This document shows positions 10,029-21,199 of a stretch of DNA of 64,000 nt, piece by piece (position 1 is the first letter of the stretch; the number at the start of each line of letters is the position of its first letter). This DNA comes from Saxidomus purpurata (taxonomy: Eukaryota; Mollusca; Bivalvia; Venerida; Veneridae), in NCBI GenBank assembly GCA_022818135.1, contig JAFMSR010000006.1:31834815-31898814 (forward strand), read 5' to 3'. Under the pieces are notes generated by a model. The model was not told the DNA's origin. It did no database searches and was given only the letters and a program-made list of their open reading frames with translations. Position numbers and translations under genes: made by a program.

Positions 10029-10543
10029 CTAAAAATATCAAAACAAATCTTCTCATAATACAATGTGTATGTCATATTCTGAAGGTATCTCTTAATCAAG
10101 TGCTCTCATCATGGAAAAGTAGTAGAGGGTGTAAATGCAATGTGGAGCACTTGCATCTAACATCAGGCCAAAATCAAAAATAGGTTTGTTTGCTGTCTCC
10201 CCCCCCCCCCCCCAAAAGCTCCCCCCCGAATATTTTTATTGGACCACGCCGGTCTCCCCCAAATTTTTTTTTCCACATTTTTTTTTTAATTTTTTAAAAT
10301 ATTTTTTTATGGGAAAGAATTTTAAATTTACATAAAGTACTGCTGTATATTTTTTTAAATAAAAGTTAATCTTTACAACTCAAAATGGTGTGACATGCAA
10401 AAGTTTTGTAATGGGCCTAAATACAATTGAAGATGTTCTTATGCTAAACTATCCCATAAAATTACTGTTGTATATTCTTTTCAAATAAAATTTTTTAAAT
10501 CACCTACCTACCAACTTCAAAAAGTAGACCGTAAAAGTTTTAC
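10029..10543. other. Intron 20 with C and T runs
   Basis: A poly-C run at 10199-10214 and poly-T runs at 10265-10312 sit inside a segment that looks noisy, like a smaller version of the 8671-9101 block. A short direct repeat follows: agtactgctgtatatttttt near 10337 and attactgttgtatattcttt near 10460, each followed by aaataaaa. Confidence 0.5.
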
Positions 10544-10624
10544 CTTTCAAAGGACTGAGTATAGGACTCCTCGATAGTGTCTTCCTCATCGTCAGATTTC
10601 ATGACAGACTTCGACTGTTTTGAT
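10544..10624 (-). CDS. CEP350: CEP350 exon 20, small acidic exon
   Basis: This 81 bp exon, phase 2 in and 2 out, has a TTCTTTAAG acceptor and GTAAAAC donor. It reads SKQSKSVMKSDDEEDTIEES, then YTQSFE. The SYTQSF end resembles the VSYEDDFVSS segment (a repeated Glu/Ser/Tyr/Phe motif) of vertebrate CEP350. Identification depends mainly on phase agreement on both sides. Confidence 0.85.
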
Positions 10625-11062
10625 CTTAAAGAAGAAATACTTTGTTTGTACATGGTATATGAGTAGGATCATTGTCTGAACAAGTATGTACATGCAGTGT
10701 AAATGGCATCTTACAGCATCATCCTCTCAATAAGCTCAATCTCTAGACTGTTTAAAGCAAAAAACAAAATGTTCTTATTCCTCAAGCTAGTGGTGTTTTT
10801 TCATCATCGAGACAGCTAGTTAGTGACAGAAATACAGTCTTGAAAAAAATTTGGACCACTTATGGAGGTTTAAGAAAGTGTGATAAATGCCATTCACTAT
10901 ACCCTTTGTGTAGGTACTGATCAATATTCATAATTGCTCACATGAGAATTTTGCTATGTTACTCAAGAAAGTTTTAATCATTTCAAATTCTTTTGACAGA
11001 AATGATCTAGAAAAACTGTATCAGTAAAAGGAAGAAGAACTTTTGAATCCCAGTTAACTCAC
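10625..11062. other. Intron 19, nothing seen
   Basis: Plain AT-rich intron with no supported feature. Confidence 0.45.
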
Positions 11063-11303
11063 TTTGTCCTTTCAACAGGACTCTGCGTGCGTAGAGATTC
11101 GGTGATCTGACTGTATGGGCTCTCAGCACGTCGAGCTGCTGCTAGCCCTGGTGACTTTCTCCCTGTGTCTGGGGCAGATATATGTTGAGTTGAGCTGGAC
11201 CTTGCTCCTGTAGGTCCCGCCGACTGTGCCTGGGCTCGGGCTGCCTGTAGTTCTGGCTCTGAAGCTTTCTTTTTAGACATTGGCTCCCTACCAGGTCGGA
11301 TCA
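11063..11303 (-). CDS. CEP350: CEP350 exon 19, MIRP block
   Basis: This 241 bp exon, phase 1 in and 2 out, starts after TATTTTCAG. With the previous A it begins MIRPGREPMSKKKASEPELQ, matching the EMIRPQSA block of vertebrate CEP350. It continues with an alanine/glutamine-rich segment (AARAQAQSAGPTGARSSSTQ) and a Ser/Arg-rich end. The exon is more GC-rich than the flanking introns. The donor is GTGAGT. Confidence 0.9.
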
Positions 11304-11369
11304 CTGAAAATAATAGACATTTGTAGGTAAGTTTTTCCTTTTTATACACTACACCTCTGGCTTTTACGT

Positions 11370-11640
11370 CTATAATACCGGATCACGTTTTTGAGGGGGC
11401 CCCGGCAAATGTCGCCGTACCCGGCCATTTCGCCGTGACGCAATAAACAACAAAGTCGCTCTATTTTCGTAAACACGGCAAAGTTTTTTGAAAGTGTCAA
11501 CCGATCTGCACCGCCTACCGCTACTGTTTGTTAAATCAGCTTTCATTGGTCAATTAAAAGGTAAGCCAATCAAAAGCGGGAGACAACGCGATTGGTTGAC
11601 ATGTGCTTTTGACTGTATAATGTTTTTGTCAATTTATAGT
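11370..11640 (+). promoter_or_regulatory. CpG-richer intron segment with three CCAAT boxes
   Basis: This 270 bp stretch has more CpG than the introns around it. It carries attgg at 11545-11549, ccaat at 11566-11570 and attgg at 11591-11595, spaced about 21-25 bp apart, plus gcggg next to the middle one. A short + strand frame (46 codons from ATG at 11711) follows about 115 bp later and starts MPEFFGRIDTFYLCKEY; I do not recognise it. It could be an internal or antisense promoter, or part of an old insertion. No TATA box was placed with confidence. Confidence 0.3.
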
Positions 11641-12474
11641 TGAGTAAACATCGTTTAACGGTTGCATTGATTGGGAACAAAGGACCACATGTCATAAACT
11701 GGCTGTTAAGATGCCAGAGTTCTTTGGTCGTATTGACACGTTTTATTTATGCAAAGAATATAGACGTGCTTGTTCAGTTGTTGTCTTTGCTGCATTTTTT
11801 TTACCTGTAATGAGTTCATATGCAATAAAATCAGAAGGAAAAGGTTTTTAAAATTTTTGCATCCTTGCTTTCACTATAAAACTGTTAAAAGCACAAGGAA
11901 CCCACGACATTATTTCACTCAAGAATGTTTATTATGGAAGATTTTAATAAAAGTTTGTTTTTGCGTTGTTTAGTATGAAATGGTCCTGTTTTACATTAAC
12001 GTTCCGCGTGCAACTCCCTATCAAACTTCTCCTATCCTGCAGGGAGTCCCTCTCTGTCGAATACTGACATTTTTCAGAAATGAAATGCACTCTTCAGGAA
12101 CAATTTCCAAAACTCAAAGTAAGAAATTCCTATCCTGTATGGATTAAGTTGAGACATAAACATTTTTGTGAAATTTTTTATTGTGTAAAGACATACTCCA
12201 CCTCTGCCGTTGAGCTTGCACGAATATGACTTGACCAACTCCGGCAATACCGGTATAACCCATCAGAACACTACAGTCATGTAATATACATGTGAATCTT
12301 TCATACTCTGTACTTTCTTTCAACTGCTATCTCATTGGTCATGGTAATTTTGTCAATTATAAATTCTTTGACTAAACAGGTACCAGCATGTTAATCTAAG
12401 TATGAAATAACAAATCTTTAAATTCAAGAACATTCAATATGTTAACTTCTCACATAAAAATGTAATGCACTTAC

Positions 12475-12655
12475 TTCTCTCCTGTCTACGAGAATAAATA
12501 CTGAACACATTAAATTCATCAGCCTGAGGCTCATCCCAGGAGTTACTGGCCTTGTTTGTTGCTGGGTGGGTGGGGCGTGGAATATTGAGTTGAGTAGCAC
12601 CTGTCTGACCGGAACTTCCGACATGAAAATCAGATTTCCGAAGACCCGTACCAAT
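12475..12655 (-). CDS. CEP350: CEP350 exon 18
   Basis: This 181 bp exon, phase 0 in and 1 out, follows a TTTTTAG acceptor and reads IGTGLRKSDFHVGSSGQTGA, then a Thr/Pro-rich part and NSWDEPQADEFNVFSIYSRR before QER. A different frame here is also open with a methionine, but it does not join the neighbours. The acceptor abuts a 24 bp minisatellite. Confidence 0.83.
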
Positions 12656-12899
12656 CTAAAAATACATCAATGTAAACATTTATAAATACACAGATGTAAA
12701 CATTTATAAATACACAGATGTAAACATTTATAAATACACTGATGTAAACATTTATAAATACACAGATGTAAACATTTATAAATACACAGATGTAAACATT
12801 TATAAATACACAGAGTTTATAATACACTGATGTCCCCCCCCCCCCCCCCCCCCCCCCTAAACATTTTAAATACATGATGTAAACTTTATAAAACCAGTA

Positions 12900-12930
<31 letters not shown>

Positions 12931-13030
12931 ATTTCGATGTTAATAAACAAAAACATATACACAATGTAACAACTACACAGATGTAAACATTTCCTAAACC
13001 GATGCTGAAACTTCAACACTGTAAATACAC
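12656..13030. repeat. 24 bp minisatellite with C-run interruptions
   Basis: The unit is aaatacacagatgtaaacatttat (24 bp written as aaatacacagatgtaaacat then ttat). It repeats about seven times from 12658 to 12830, then in broken form to 13030. Poly-C runs at 12835-12857 and 12902-12930 interrupt it and are probably assembly noise. The array begins immediately at the acceptor of exon 12475-12655. Frames through it give VYICVFINVYI-type repeats with no biological support. Confidence 0.9.
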
Positions 13031-13229
13031 GTTTAAACATTTATAATAAATCATTATGTTTCAAAAACAATTAAACATCCATCATGGCTTTAATTTACTT
13101 GTTTCATCTTAACTGAAACATTTATAGGTTGAGAGAAAACGATACATATCATGCATCGAGATTATTTGAGTTACGTGGTCTCTTACTGACGTCCAATGAA
13201 CATCGTACTTCATGAGGATAAAGCTTTAC

Positions 13230-13411
13230 CTTTCTGTCAGTCAAGTCCCCATCATCATCTGAGTCATCTGTCAGCGTAATCTCACTGAATGTGGAGGTCT
13301 CTGTTACCGTTGTGTCTTCACCAATATCATTGGACATAGTACCTGAGGTTAATTTGGGCTGCTTTGACACGGAACTTGGCACTTCTGGTTGTCGTGTTTG
13401 TGGTTGTGAAC
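13230..13411 (-). CDS. CEP350: CEP350 exon 17, acidic Ser/Thr-rich
   Basis: This 182 bp exon, phase 1 in and 0 out, starts after TTATTTTTCAG and reads GSQPQTRQPEVPSSVSKQPK, later TSTFSEITLTDDSDDDGDLT and finally DRK before a GTAAAG donor. The acidic serine segment matches the SEGPLLSEGSLSEEEGDQDG stretch of vertebrate CEP350. The frame stays open for about 26 more codons past the donor, so intron retention would add a short tail before a stop. Confidence 0.85.
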
Positions 13412-13887
13412 CTGAAAAATAATTGAAAGTAAAAACTATTTCTGATTAACTGAGCAAATGTGACAACTCCTCTCAAACTGCACACCTGTAAAAACTGGCA
13501 CAAAAACATGTGACCTGCACACTGCCTGAATGAACTTCCTTTATACACAAATCAGCAATTAACCTTTGTCAATTAACCAATGCAAAAGCATGTGGCACAA
13601 ATGGAAGCTTACCAACATTCGTCTCAGCTTTCTGTAAGTTACAATGGCAATCTGCATAGTTCTCTTTTGCAAATAAATGTTTATTTTCTTTTTTGCTAAG
13701 AACTATCACTAGATCAGGAAGGAAGCTCCTGATTTCTTATAAGACAGGTTTGACTATATAAATATTAGCCACCCAAGAACCCTATCAACACACAGCCAAG
13801 GATCTTGCTGCTGTACAAGAACTGTTTATGCTGATGCTCGGCTAAGGTTAAACCTCAATACAGCTAACGTTGACGATAAATGCGTAC
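13412..13887. other. Intron 16, nothing seen
   Basis: Plain AT-rich intron with no supported feature. Confidence 0.45.
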
Positions 13888-14028
13888 CTGGAAGATTTGT
13901 TTTAAAGACTGTAAAGTCATCGTTGGCTGCCGTAACCCGATCATATCGAGACATAAATTCCTCTTCCCTGTCTCTACGTGGAGCATCGTTATCATTCCAT
14001 CGCACGGTAGGACGTGAAGTAGCACCAT
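13888..14028 (-). CDS. CEP350: CEP350 exon 16
   Basis: This 141 bp exon, phase 1 in and 1 out, reads NGATSRPTVRWNDNDAPRRD, then REEEFMSRYDRVTAANDDFT and VFKTNLP. It occupies the place of the DDNEDVFSARIQKML..ATFDDDLPG segment of vertebrate CEP350. Its acceptor (ATCGTATAG) abuts a degenerate tandem repeat that fills the upstream part of the intron. The donor is GTACGC. Confidence 0.85.
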
Positions 14029-14029
14029 C

Positions 14030-14365
14030 TATACGATAAAAAATATGTGTAATCTGTATGTGAAATGATAAACAATACATGTAATTTGTGTATAACATGA
14101 CAAACAATATGTGTTAATTGTGTGTAACATGACAATGTGTAATCTTCATGTGACATGCTAACAATACATGTAATTTGTGTGTAACATGATAAAAAGTATG
14201 TGTTTATTGTGTGTAACACGATAAACAATGCGTAATCTGTATGTGACATGATAAACAAAACAGCCCTACATGCAATTCATGTGTAACATGATCAACACAA
14301 TATGTGATAACAGGATAAACAATATATGCTATATAATAAACAGCATGACGATTGTGCAACTTATG
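14030..14365. repeat. Degenerate tandem repeat at a 3' splice site
   Basis: A loose unit of about 35 bp built from taacatgataaacaatatgt and gtaatttgtgtg-like words repeats about nine times. It begins at the acceptor of exon 13888-14028, so the repeat itself supplies the pyrimidine tract. Frames through it (HIVCHVIHKLH-like) are artefacts of the repeat. Confidence 0.8.
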
Positions 14366-16275
14366 TGTAACATGATATAATAATTAAATGTATATAAAGA
14401 TAAGCAGAGGAGAGACTGTTTTATTGGCAACATCTCTGATAACATGCATTTAATTACTTCAGTTTACTCATTACTTATGAAACTACTGTTGATTCATCAT
14501 GGAAAGCTTCTATAAAAACAGAGGAAATTCTATCAGACTTCAAAACGTTAAGCATGCACATATTGGTGAAGAAAATATAATGACACAAATTATTAATTGC
14601 TTCCACATCCTAAAAATTAACAGTTTTTGGAACTTAAAGATTTATATTGTATAATATATAGATCATATAACAGCCTATTATTTAGTGGACTGACATGGTA
14701 TTGTTCACGTATAGAGTAATCTAACACCTCTGAAGAATTCAGTCAACAATACTGCAAACAACATTATTAAACTCTGTCGGCCAAGCTGAAGTACCAGTGT
14801 CATTATTACACGTATACATTCTATTTTATGATGTTTACTTTACAACGGCTATATTTAGCCTTATTGACTTTGCACACATTATGTTTATTATATTGACTTT
14901 TCAACAGTTGTCCACCCACAAATTCATAAAGCAAGGTCTCTCGATATAAAATAAATTTTTAATGTCTATTGTCAAGGTAAATGAAGGCAGGATTCAAGTT
15001 GCATAAACAAACTTCGTTATCAATTCCGAGACCTTTAGTGCTTGGTAGACATAAATTATAAAATTTGAAAAAGTACAAGCTATAAAATTTAACAATGCTT
15101 CTTTCCAGTGCCAATACGGTTTGCAAACATTAAAAGTATTAGACATTAAATGAGACGGATGCTTCTTTTGCCATAATTGAAATCTCTCAGAACTGAGTGT
15201 CCACTCCCACACAGTCTCCAAGATGGACATGATGGATGGTTTCTCATGCAAACTCTAGAACTCTAGAAATATCTAGCACTATTTTTGAAAAAATAAATGA
15301 ATGAAAGCCAAACCGAAACAATGCATGATGTACATGTACTGTAAAACTAAAAAATACCTTAAATGTCATGTGAATTAAAATAATATGACCAAAAAATTTT
15401 TTTATAGCATGGACAAGAACTCAACAATTACTGGAGCAATGTAGGTAACTTGTCAATTGTTAACATATTGGGACTAAGTTTGATTTAAATTGGACAAGGA
15501 TTTCAAAGATAAACAAAGCCAACAGACAATGCTAATTTTGTAAAATTAATAATCCTAAATTCAAGGGCCATAACTCCAGAGTGCTTTGACCAATGTGGCT
15601 GGTAATAAAACTTGACCAAGATAATATACTGATGGAAATTTAAACAAAGTTTGATGATTATTGAACAAAGGGTACCACAGACAGAGAAGGGGACTGTCCC
15701 AAATTTGGAAAAATTGCAGCAAGTCAGGTGTGGTAACTCAAGAAAACCAGTAGGTCATCTGCTAATATATCAATGAAGTTTTGATAAACTAATGGTATTG
15801 GAAATAGAGAGCTGAAAGTGCTGAGAGAAATCTTGGCAATAAAATGGCTAAAGTGCCTATGGTGATCTCTCTGATAAAACTATTCAATTTATGAAGCGGA
15901 CAACATTGTTGAACGTCACCAACATACCACAGTTAATTAAACAGATATAAAACACTCAAGTAGTAGAAAAATATTCAAATTACATACACTACGGGACATT
16001 TCTTTTTTCAACTTAACTTTAATTCCTATCACACATTTACAGTTCATAATTATTTTCCCCATCAGAAAACATTGAAACTGGTGACCTACATGATCCGCTA
16101 TTGATGTTCTTGTATTCAGATTTTAAGAAATTGATGAACAGTGTGTCTGCCTTAACAAGTTCTTTTTTTCAGAGTTAACTTATAATTTCACTAGCTATAT
16201 TCCTCTATATACGGTACTACACATACACCCTGTACCACAATAATTTCCATCACACCTGATGTCTCATACCAAATC
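14366..16275. repeat. Intron 15, left part, with a single satellite-like copy
   Basis: Mostly plain AT-rich intron. At about 15545-15660 one copy of the ggccataactccagagtgct unit found in the 2570-3300 array is present. No RNA gene or coding frame is supported. Confidence 0.5.
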
Positions 16276-16538
16276 ACAGGCCCCGTGCTTATGAAAGTTT
16301 CTTGAGCACAATCTCAAGCTCAGCACAAAATCATGCTCAATTAATATGAAGTCAAGTCAAGTTCTATCTTTTAACAAAGTCTGTTTCAATAACAGTTATC
16401 AGAAGGTTTAGAGCTGTATGTATCTTTATAATAAACCCGACTTTGTAAATCAATACAACTTGACTTGACTTCATATCATTTGAGCAAAGATTTCGTACCG
16501 AGTATGAGATTGTACTAAGAAATAAGCATGGGGCCTGT
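16276..16538. mobile_element. MITE-like palindromic element (263 bp)
   Basis: The left arm 16276-16363 (starts acaggccccgtgcttatgaa, ends gaagtcaagtcaagtt) and the right arm 16457-16538 are imperfect reverse complements of about 80 bp. The outer ends read acaggcccc on both strands. The centre has no coding capacity. Long terminal inverted repeats without a transposase are typical of MITEs; a CAGG-like terminus would fit an hAT-type family, but no 8 bp target duplication is visible. Confidence 0.8.
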
Positions 16539-16821
16539 CTTTATTTTTGTGAGTTGTTTATTTCGTGATTTGCCAATTTTCTACTCATTTGCAAGTTTTT
16601 TAATTTGTGAGCGTTTGTTTGTTTGCTGTTCAGAGTTTGATGAGTTTAGAGCTCTTCATTCACAAATATGAAAAAAACCTCCCAAAACAACTTTTACGGT
16701 ACATCTAAAGACAGCTTAATCCAAGAATTCTACAATAGCAAGAAGTACTTAACCTCATTTATATCTGGTTAGGCTTCTAAAAATACATAAATGTTATGAA
16801 AACATGTGACTAAGCACTTAC

Positions 16822-17234
16822 TTTCTATTTTATTTGTAGTTGAGGATTGAGCATGTATTTTCCTAGCTTCTTCTTTCAGTCGATTTTGCAATGTTGCTGC
16901 CGTGTCTTTGATGGCCTGAATTCTGTCAGCACGAGTCCGCGGTAATCCATCATTCTGTTTATTACGATCACTTAAATAATGCTCTTGGTTGTTCACACTT
17001 CCATACGCCCCGGCTAGCGACGGGGGCTCTTCGTTTAATTTTGCTTGTAATGCTTGAGAAAACTTACTCGTTACTCCACCAATATCAAAAGTAAAATCCC
17101 CATAAGTTCTAGTATTTGACGACTCATTGTCAACTCTAGGTTGCGAGTTCATATTACTTTTATTAACTTTAGAAGCTTCTATGTTACTTAATGTCTGCCT
17201 TGTATTACTTGGAGCATCTACACTCATCTTCGTC
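16822..17234 (-). CDS. CEP350: CEP350 exon 15, ADRIQAIKDTAATLQ helix
   Basis: This 413 bp exon, phase 2 in and 1 out, has a TTTATTTCAG acceptor and GTAAGTG donor. The first two thirds are polar and disordered (SVDAPSNTRQTLSNIEASK). It then contains FTFDIGGVTSKFSQALQAKL and the helix TRADRIQAIKDTAATLQNRL followed by KEEARKIHAQ. The last aligns with LDRIEALKATAASLSSRIESEAKKLAGA in vertebrate CEP350. Confidence 0.95.
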
Positions 17235-18055
17235 CTGAAATAAACAGTCAAACTAATTAAACTAAACGCTACAGGAACTGGCTCCTGGCTTTTTATTGTC
17301 ACTGGCTCCTGGCTTTTTATTGTCAGACTACACTATTTCTTTACATAACCGCAACAATAGCCTGATGCTGAAATATTCATCTATACCATGTATACTATAC
17401 ACCTAGGAAATTTGTAAGTACTGTCTTTTGTTTTCAGGTTGCATCAATGCAGTATTCAGTGACAGAGAATAGCAGAAATGACAACTCCCCTAGTATTTCT
17501 ATTTCATAAATGAAACATGCATGTTACGAAAATAACTGATTTTCTTTCAAAGGATTAAAAACTGTGACAAAATAAGAATAAAATATCAGTTTAATTAAAA
17601 ATGAATTAAGCTATCCTGTGTGATTCTAGTTCAGAAGTATCGTTAAAATAACATTTCACTGACAAAGCCTTGAAGCTTTCTACCTCCCCAATCTGTGTAA
17701 CCCACCAGAAAGAGTGGGTGTGTATTGTAAATTAATAAATCTATGTAAGTTTTATGACAAGAGCATCATTTTCATCATTGTACTGTCTTTTATAAATTAA
17801 TTCATAAAAAGAACCTCAATGTTATCTACATTGTGGAGTAAATAATTTATGAAAAGTTACAATTCATTACCTGTATCCCAATTAAGTATTTTCTACAATG
17901 TGTATCCTTTTAAAGATATTTATTAAGAAGACAGGTAGCGATGTTAATTCCACAAACAAAATGCTGGATGGCATTTTGCCAAACATTTGATATTTACTGA
18001 ATTTCAATGAAATATTTATAGCAGCATGGTAAAAGTGATTTAAACCCTAACTAAC
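17235..18055. other. Intron 14, nothing seen
   Basis: Begins with a short direct duplication at 17278-17322 (actggctcctggctttttat twice). Otherwise plain AT-rich intron. Confidence 0.5.
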
Positions 18056-18174
18056 CTTCTAGGAGAGCCATTAGGTGAGTTATCCTCGGAGCCGTCCCCT
18101 GTAAGCGTGGAGCTACTGTCACTGACTTCCATATCTTCATCCTCCTCATTCTCCTTGTTCTCAGAGTCATTGAT
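18056..18174 (-). CDS. CEP350: CEP350 exon 14, acidic serine-rich exon
   Basis: This 119 bp exon, phase 0 in and 2 out, reads INDSENKENEEDEDMEVSDS, then SSTLTGDGSEDNSPNGSPR. It matches the SDKENKVQERPPSASSSSDMSLSE segment that follows the coiled coil in vertebrate CEP350 (note the shared KEN). The donor is GTTAGT, slightly weaker than usual. The acceptor is preceded by a 27 bp minisatellite. Confidence 0.9.
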
Positions 18175-18264
18175 CTGTAACTAAACATTCAACATTTTAC
18201 TCCTTAATGATAACTTTGCCATTATAATTAATAAAAACCACAATTTATCTAAATCTAATATAGA

Positions 18265-18722
18265 CCATGATATTCCTACAGTCAATATAGACCATAGTAT
18301 ACCTACAGGCAAAGTAGACCACAATTTACCTACAATCAATGTAGACCATGATATTCCAACAATCAATGTAGACCAAGTATGCCTACAGACAATGTAGACC
18401 ACAATATACCTACAATCAATGTAGACAATGATACTCCAACAATCAATGTAGACCATAGTATGCCTACAGGCAATGTAGACCATAATATACCTACAATCAA
18501 TGTAGACAATGAGATTTCTACAATAAATGTTAACCATAATATTCCTTCAGACAATGTAGACCACAATATACCTACAATCAATGTTGACCATAGTATACCT
18601 ACAATCAATGTGGACCTTTACCTACAATCAATGTTGACCATAGTTTACCTACAATCAATGTTGACCAAAGTAGACCTACAATCAATGTTGACCATAGCGT
18701 ACCTACAATCAATTTAGACCTA
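18265..18722. repeat. 27 bp minisatellite
   Basis: About 17 copies of a 27 bp unit (catagtatacctacaatcaa then tgtagac). Because 27 is a multiple of three and the unit lacks stops in some frames, both strands show open frames of 80-118 codons with nine-residue periodicity (for example HNIPTINVD). These are repeat artefacts. The array lies in the intron between exons 18805-19088 and 18056-18174, about 90 bp from the acceptor. Confidence 0.93.
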
Positions 18723-18804
18723 GCAAGCACTTATTTAAATAAACTGTGGATGAAAATATCCCTTATTTAAAGACCTGGTTACGCCTATGTAAGTAAATAC
18801 CTAC

Positions 18805-19088
18805 CATAAATCTTGGTCTGTCTGTGTTATAAATAGGATGTTTTGGCAAATCACTATGGCGACATTTCTCCTTCCTTCCAGCTGCTGCCGAAACTTGCGA
18901 AACGTGTTTCTGTTTATTGTATAGTTCTTCAAGATGTTTTTTCCGCGCATCCTCCTCCTCCCTCATTCTCATTTCCTCTTCTTTCTGTCGCCGAACGCGA
19001 TCAGCCTTCTGTCGTTGCATGTATCTACGAACCTGTTCCTGATCGTAATGACGCTGTTTGGCACTTGGTTGTTGTTGTTTCTCCGACT
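18805..19088 (-). CDS. CEP350: CEP350 exon 13, VRRYMQRQ coiled-coil
   Basis: This 284 bp exon, phase 1 in and 0 out, starts after ATTATTAG and reads ESEKQQQPSAKQRHYDQEQV then RRYMQRQKADRVRRQKEEEM, HLEELYNKQK and, at the end, NTDRPRFM. It corresponds to the HYDTDEVRQYIVRQQEER and RLQELYRKQKEAF coiled coil of vertebrate CEP350, one of its clearest signatures. Two nearby donors are possible; GTAGGT after ATG was chosen because only this keeps phase with the next exon. Confidence 0.95.
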
Positions 19089-19454
19089 CTAATAATGTGG
19101 AAACATCATATTGCAGTTAAAATGAACCTTTGAATGACATAAAATTTTACTGTTATGATTTAACTAAAAACATGTAAGCTGTGTATCCTCAGCCAAGGGC
19201 ATTCTCTACAGAAGCACTACAGGTTGCACTGAACTTGAATGTGAACTTAATGCCATTATTGAATATTGTACTATTTTTAGGATATTTTTCAGTAACAAAA
19301 ATCTTATCGGTCACCAGCTTTTACAGAAAAACTGCTATATCTGCCACAGCCCCGCCAAACCTGTTTTAACTAACATGATAGGAGCTGGATAATTACACAG
19401 CAACTGCCACAGATGTGACTATGGAAGTACTCTCAGTACATATTTCTACTATAC
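19089..19454. other. Intron 12, nothing seen
   Basis: 366 bp of plain AT-rich intron. Confidence 0.45.
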
Positions 19455-19703
19455 CTGTTGATTTAGGAGCTTTTCTTTTCACGGGAGCTTTCCATCTCTT
19501 CTCCCTCTCCATCGACCTTCTCCGACTTTCTTCATCATCGAGGTGAAGGTCGTTATAAACCCTCCGAGCTTCCTCTGACAAGGCTTTGTGATGCTGTATC
19601 TCGGCCGCAGTGGCGCTACCTACACCTCTACGGAGATAATCTTCCCCTCCTTGCGTTTCTGGGCGCTCTTCAGATGGACTGGAAGCCTCATTTCGATACA
19701 AAT
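19455..19703 (-). CDS. CEP350: CEP350 exon 12, acidic/basic helical segment
   Basis: This 249 bp exon, phase 1 in and 1 out, has a TATTTCAG acceptor and GTATAG donor. It begins DLYRNEASSPSEERPETQGG, contains HHKALSEEARRVYNDLHLDD, which aligns with the EIRGILDDLQLD helix of vertebrate CEP350, and ends with a strongly basic run (EKRWKAPVKRKAPKS). The LHLDDEE segment is a likely protein-interaction helix, by inference only. Confidence 0.9.
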
Positions 19704-21199
19704 CTGAAATAGTAACAAAATCCATGTAAAACTGTGATTGTAATGGAATATATTTAAAAAAAATTATTTTCTGATTTGAAGGGACATAAGAGCACACTGA
19801 TTGATACAGTAAAAGTTGAACAAGTTACAGTTACAATAGCACAAACATTGCCCTAACCCTGCTCCCACCCCTACCTTGTCACCTTTGGGGGAATATAACA
19901 ATGGGCAATAATGTTAGTCAAAATGGTTAATGCAAAAACTCTCTTTCACAATCATCTTCAAATGAAACTGTCCATCTAAAAAATTTATAAGGTCATCCAT
20001 ATTTATGAAGAAATTGACATGCAAGATTTCCAAGAAATACAGAAAACACCGAACCAACTTCTTCCGAGTGTAATAACGTCATTTAAATCTATAAAATCTT
20101 GACATAATCTTGACTTAATATCAGGTGGTACTTGCATGAATATTATCTATGCTCCATTGAAATCCTTTATCATACCATATCAATTATTATACTGCCATAT
20201 CATAATTTTCACTAAAATCCTTACCATACAATTTGCTTACAATTTAGTCAAACAAATCCGAAACTTTATATGTTCGTCTGGTATTTCAAATCCGATTGTA
20301 AGTACAGTTGACCGGAATGAACTAATGCATTTCTTATACTGAAGTGCACTGCTTTTAATCATGCAAAAAGAGTGACAACTTAAAGAGAACTATCTAAATA
20401 GTTTTTCACAATGCACCCCAGGGCCAAGTACTGATTCAACTACTTAGTTGATACTGCATCTAAACATGCATGGCAAACATAAAATTAATTGAATTTCTAC
20501 TTATAAAGCAATGAGGAAAAATATCAAATGGTGAAAAAAATTCATTTGATTGTGTTTGTCAAATATTTTATTTCTCATAAATTTACAGAAACTGAAGGTT
20601 ACAGAAGCAATTAACAAGAAAAAAAAACAGGTGATATCCTTAGGGTGCTGAACAATTACCGGCACTGTGTCAGAATTAATTATTATTTCAAGGTTTTATC
20701 GGGGAAATCTTTCCCCTCTATTTGTTTGATTTTCTATCAATCAGGAACTAAGAAACTTGTCAAGGTGTTATTGTAAACTATTGCTACAATACTTTCCACA
20801 CCTACGCTTCTATACCTCTGGGTGTAATTAAACAAGCCTAAACTCGCTGCATCTTTAAATTAAACCAAGGTTTACTGTACTTTACTCTTACCCTGCTATG
20901 TTTTTAATATGGACTAGCCAAACTTTTAATTTGGACAGGACACTTGATTGTTTAAAGGGGTATACAGTGAAAATTTATTGACTGAATAGCGAAAAGTGAA
21001 GATCTTTATCAGACTGCATGGATGTATGAGCTGATCATGATAATTTCAAAGAAATACATGACCTTGTATATTTGATCATGAATAATTTTGTAACTTTTCA
21101 AAATTGATATGTATAGAATTAAAAAAGCATGACGGCTGCATGCTGCATAATTATTCTATGACATTTCAAAAGAAAGCCATTTTGAGTATTTCCATATTA
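19704..21199. repeat. Intron 11, right-hand dispersed repeat fragment
   Basis: At about 20920-21050 there is a copy of the dispersed family found at 38320-38430: aatttggacaggacacttga, tgtttaaaggggtatacagt, ttattgactgaatagcgaaa and gctgatcatgata follow in the same order. The rest of the segment is plain AT-rich intron. Confidence 0.65.

Noticed and set aside
18181..18717. Open frames on both strands with nine-residue repeats
   Set aside because: Produced by the 27 bp intronic minisatellite.
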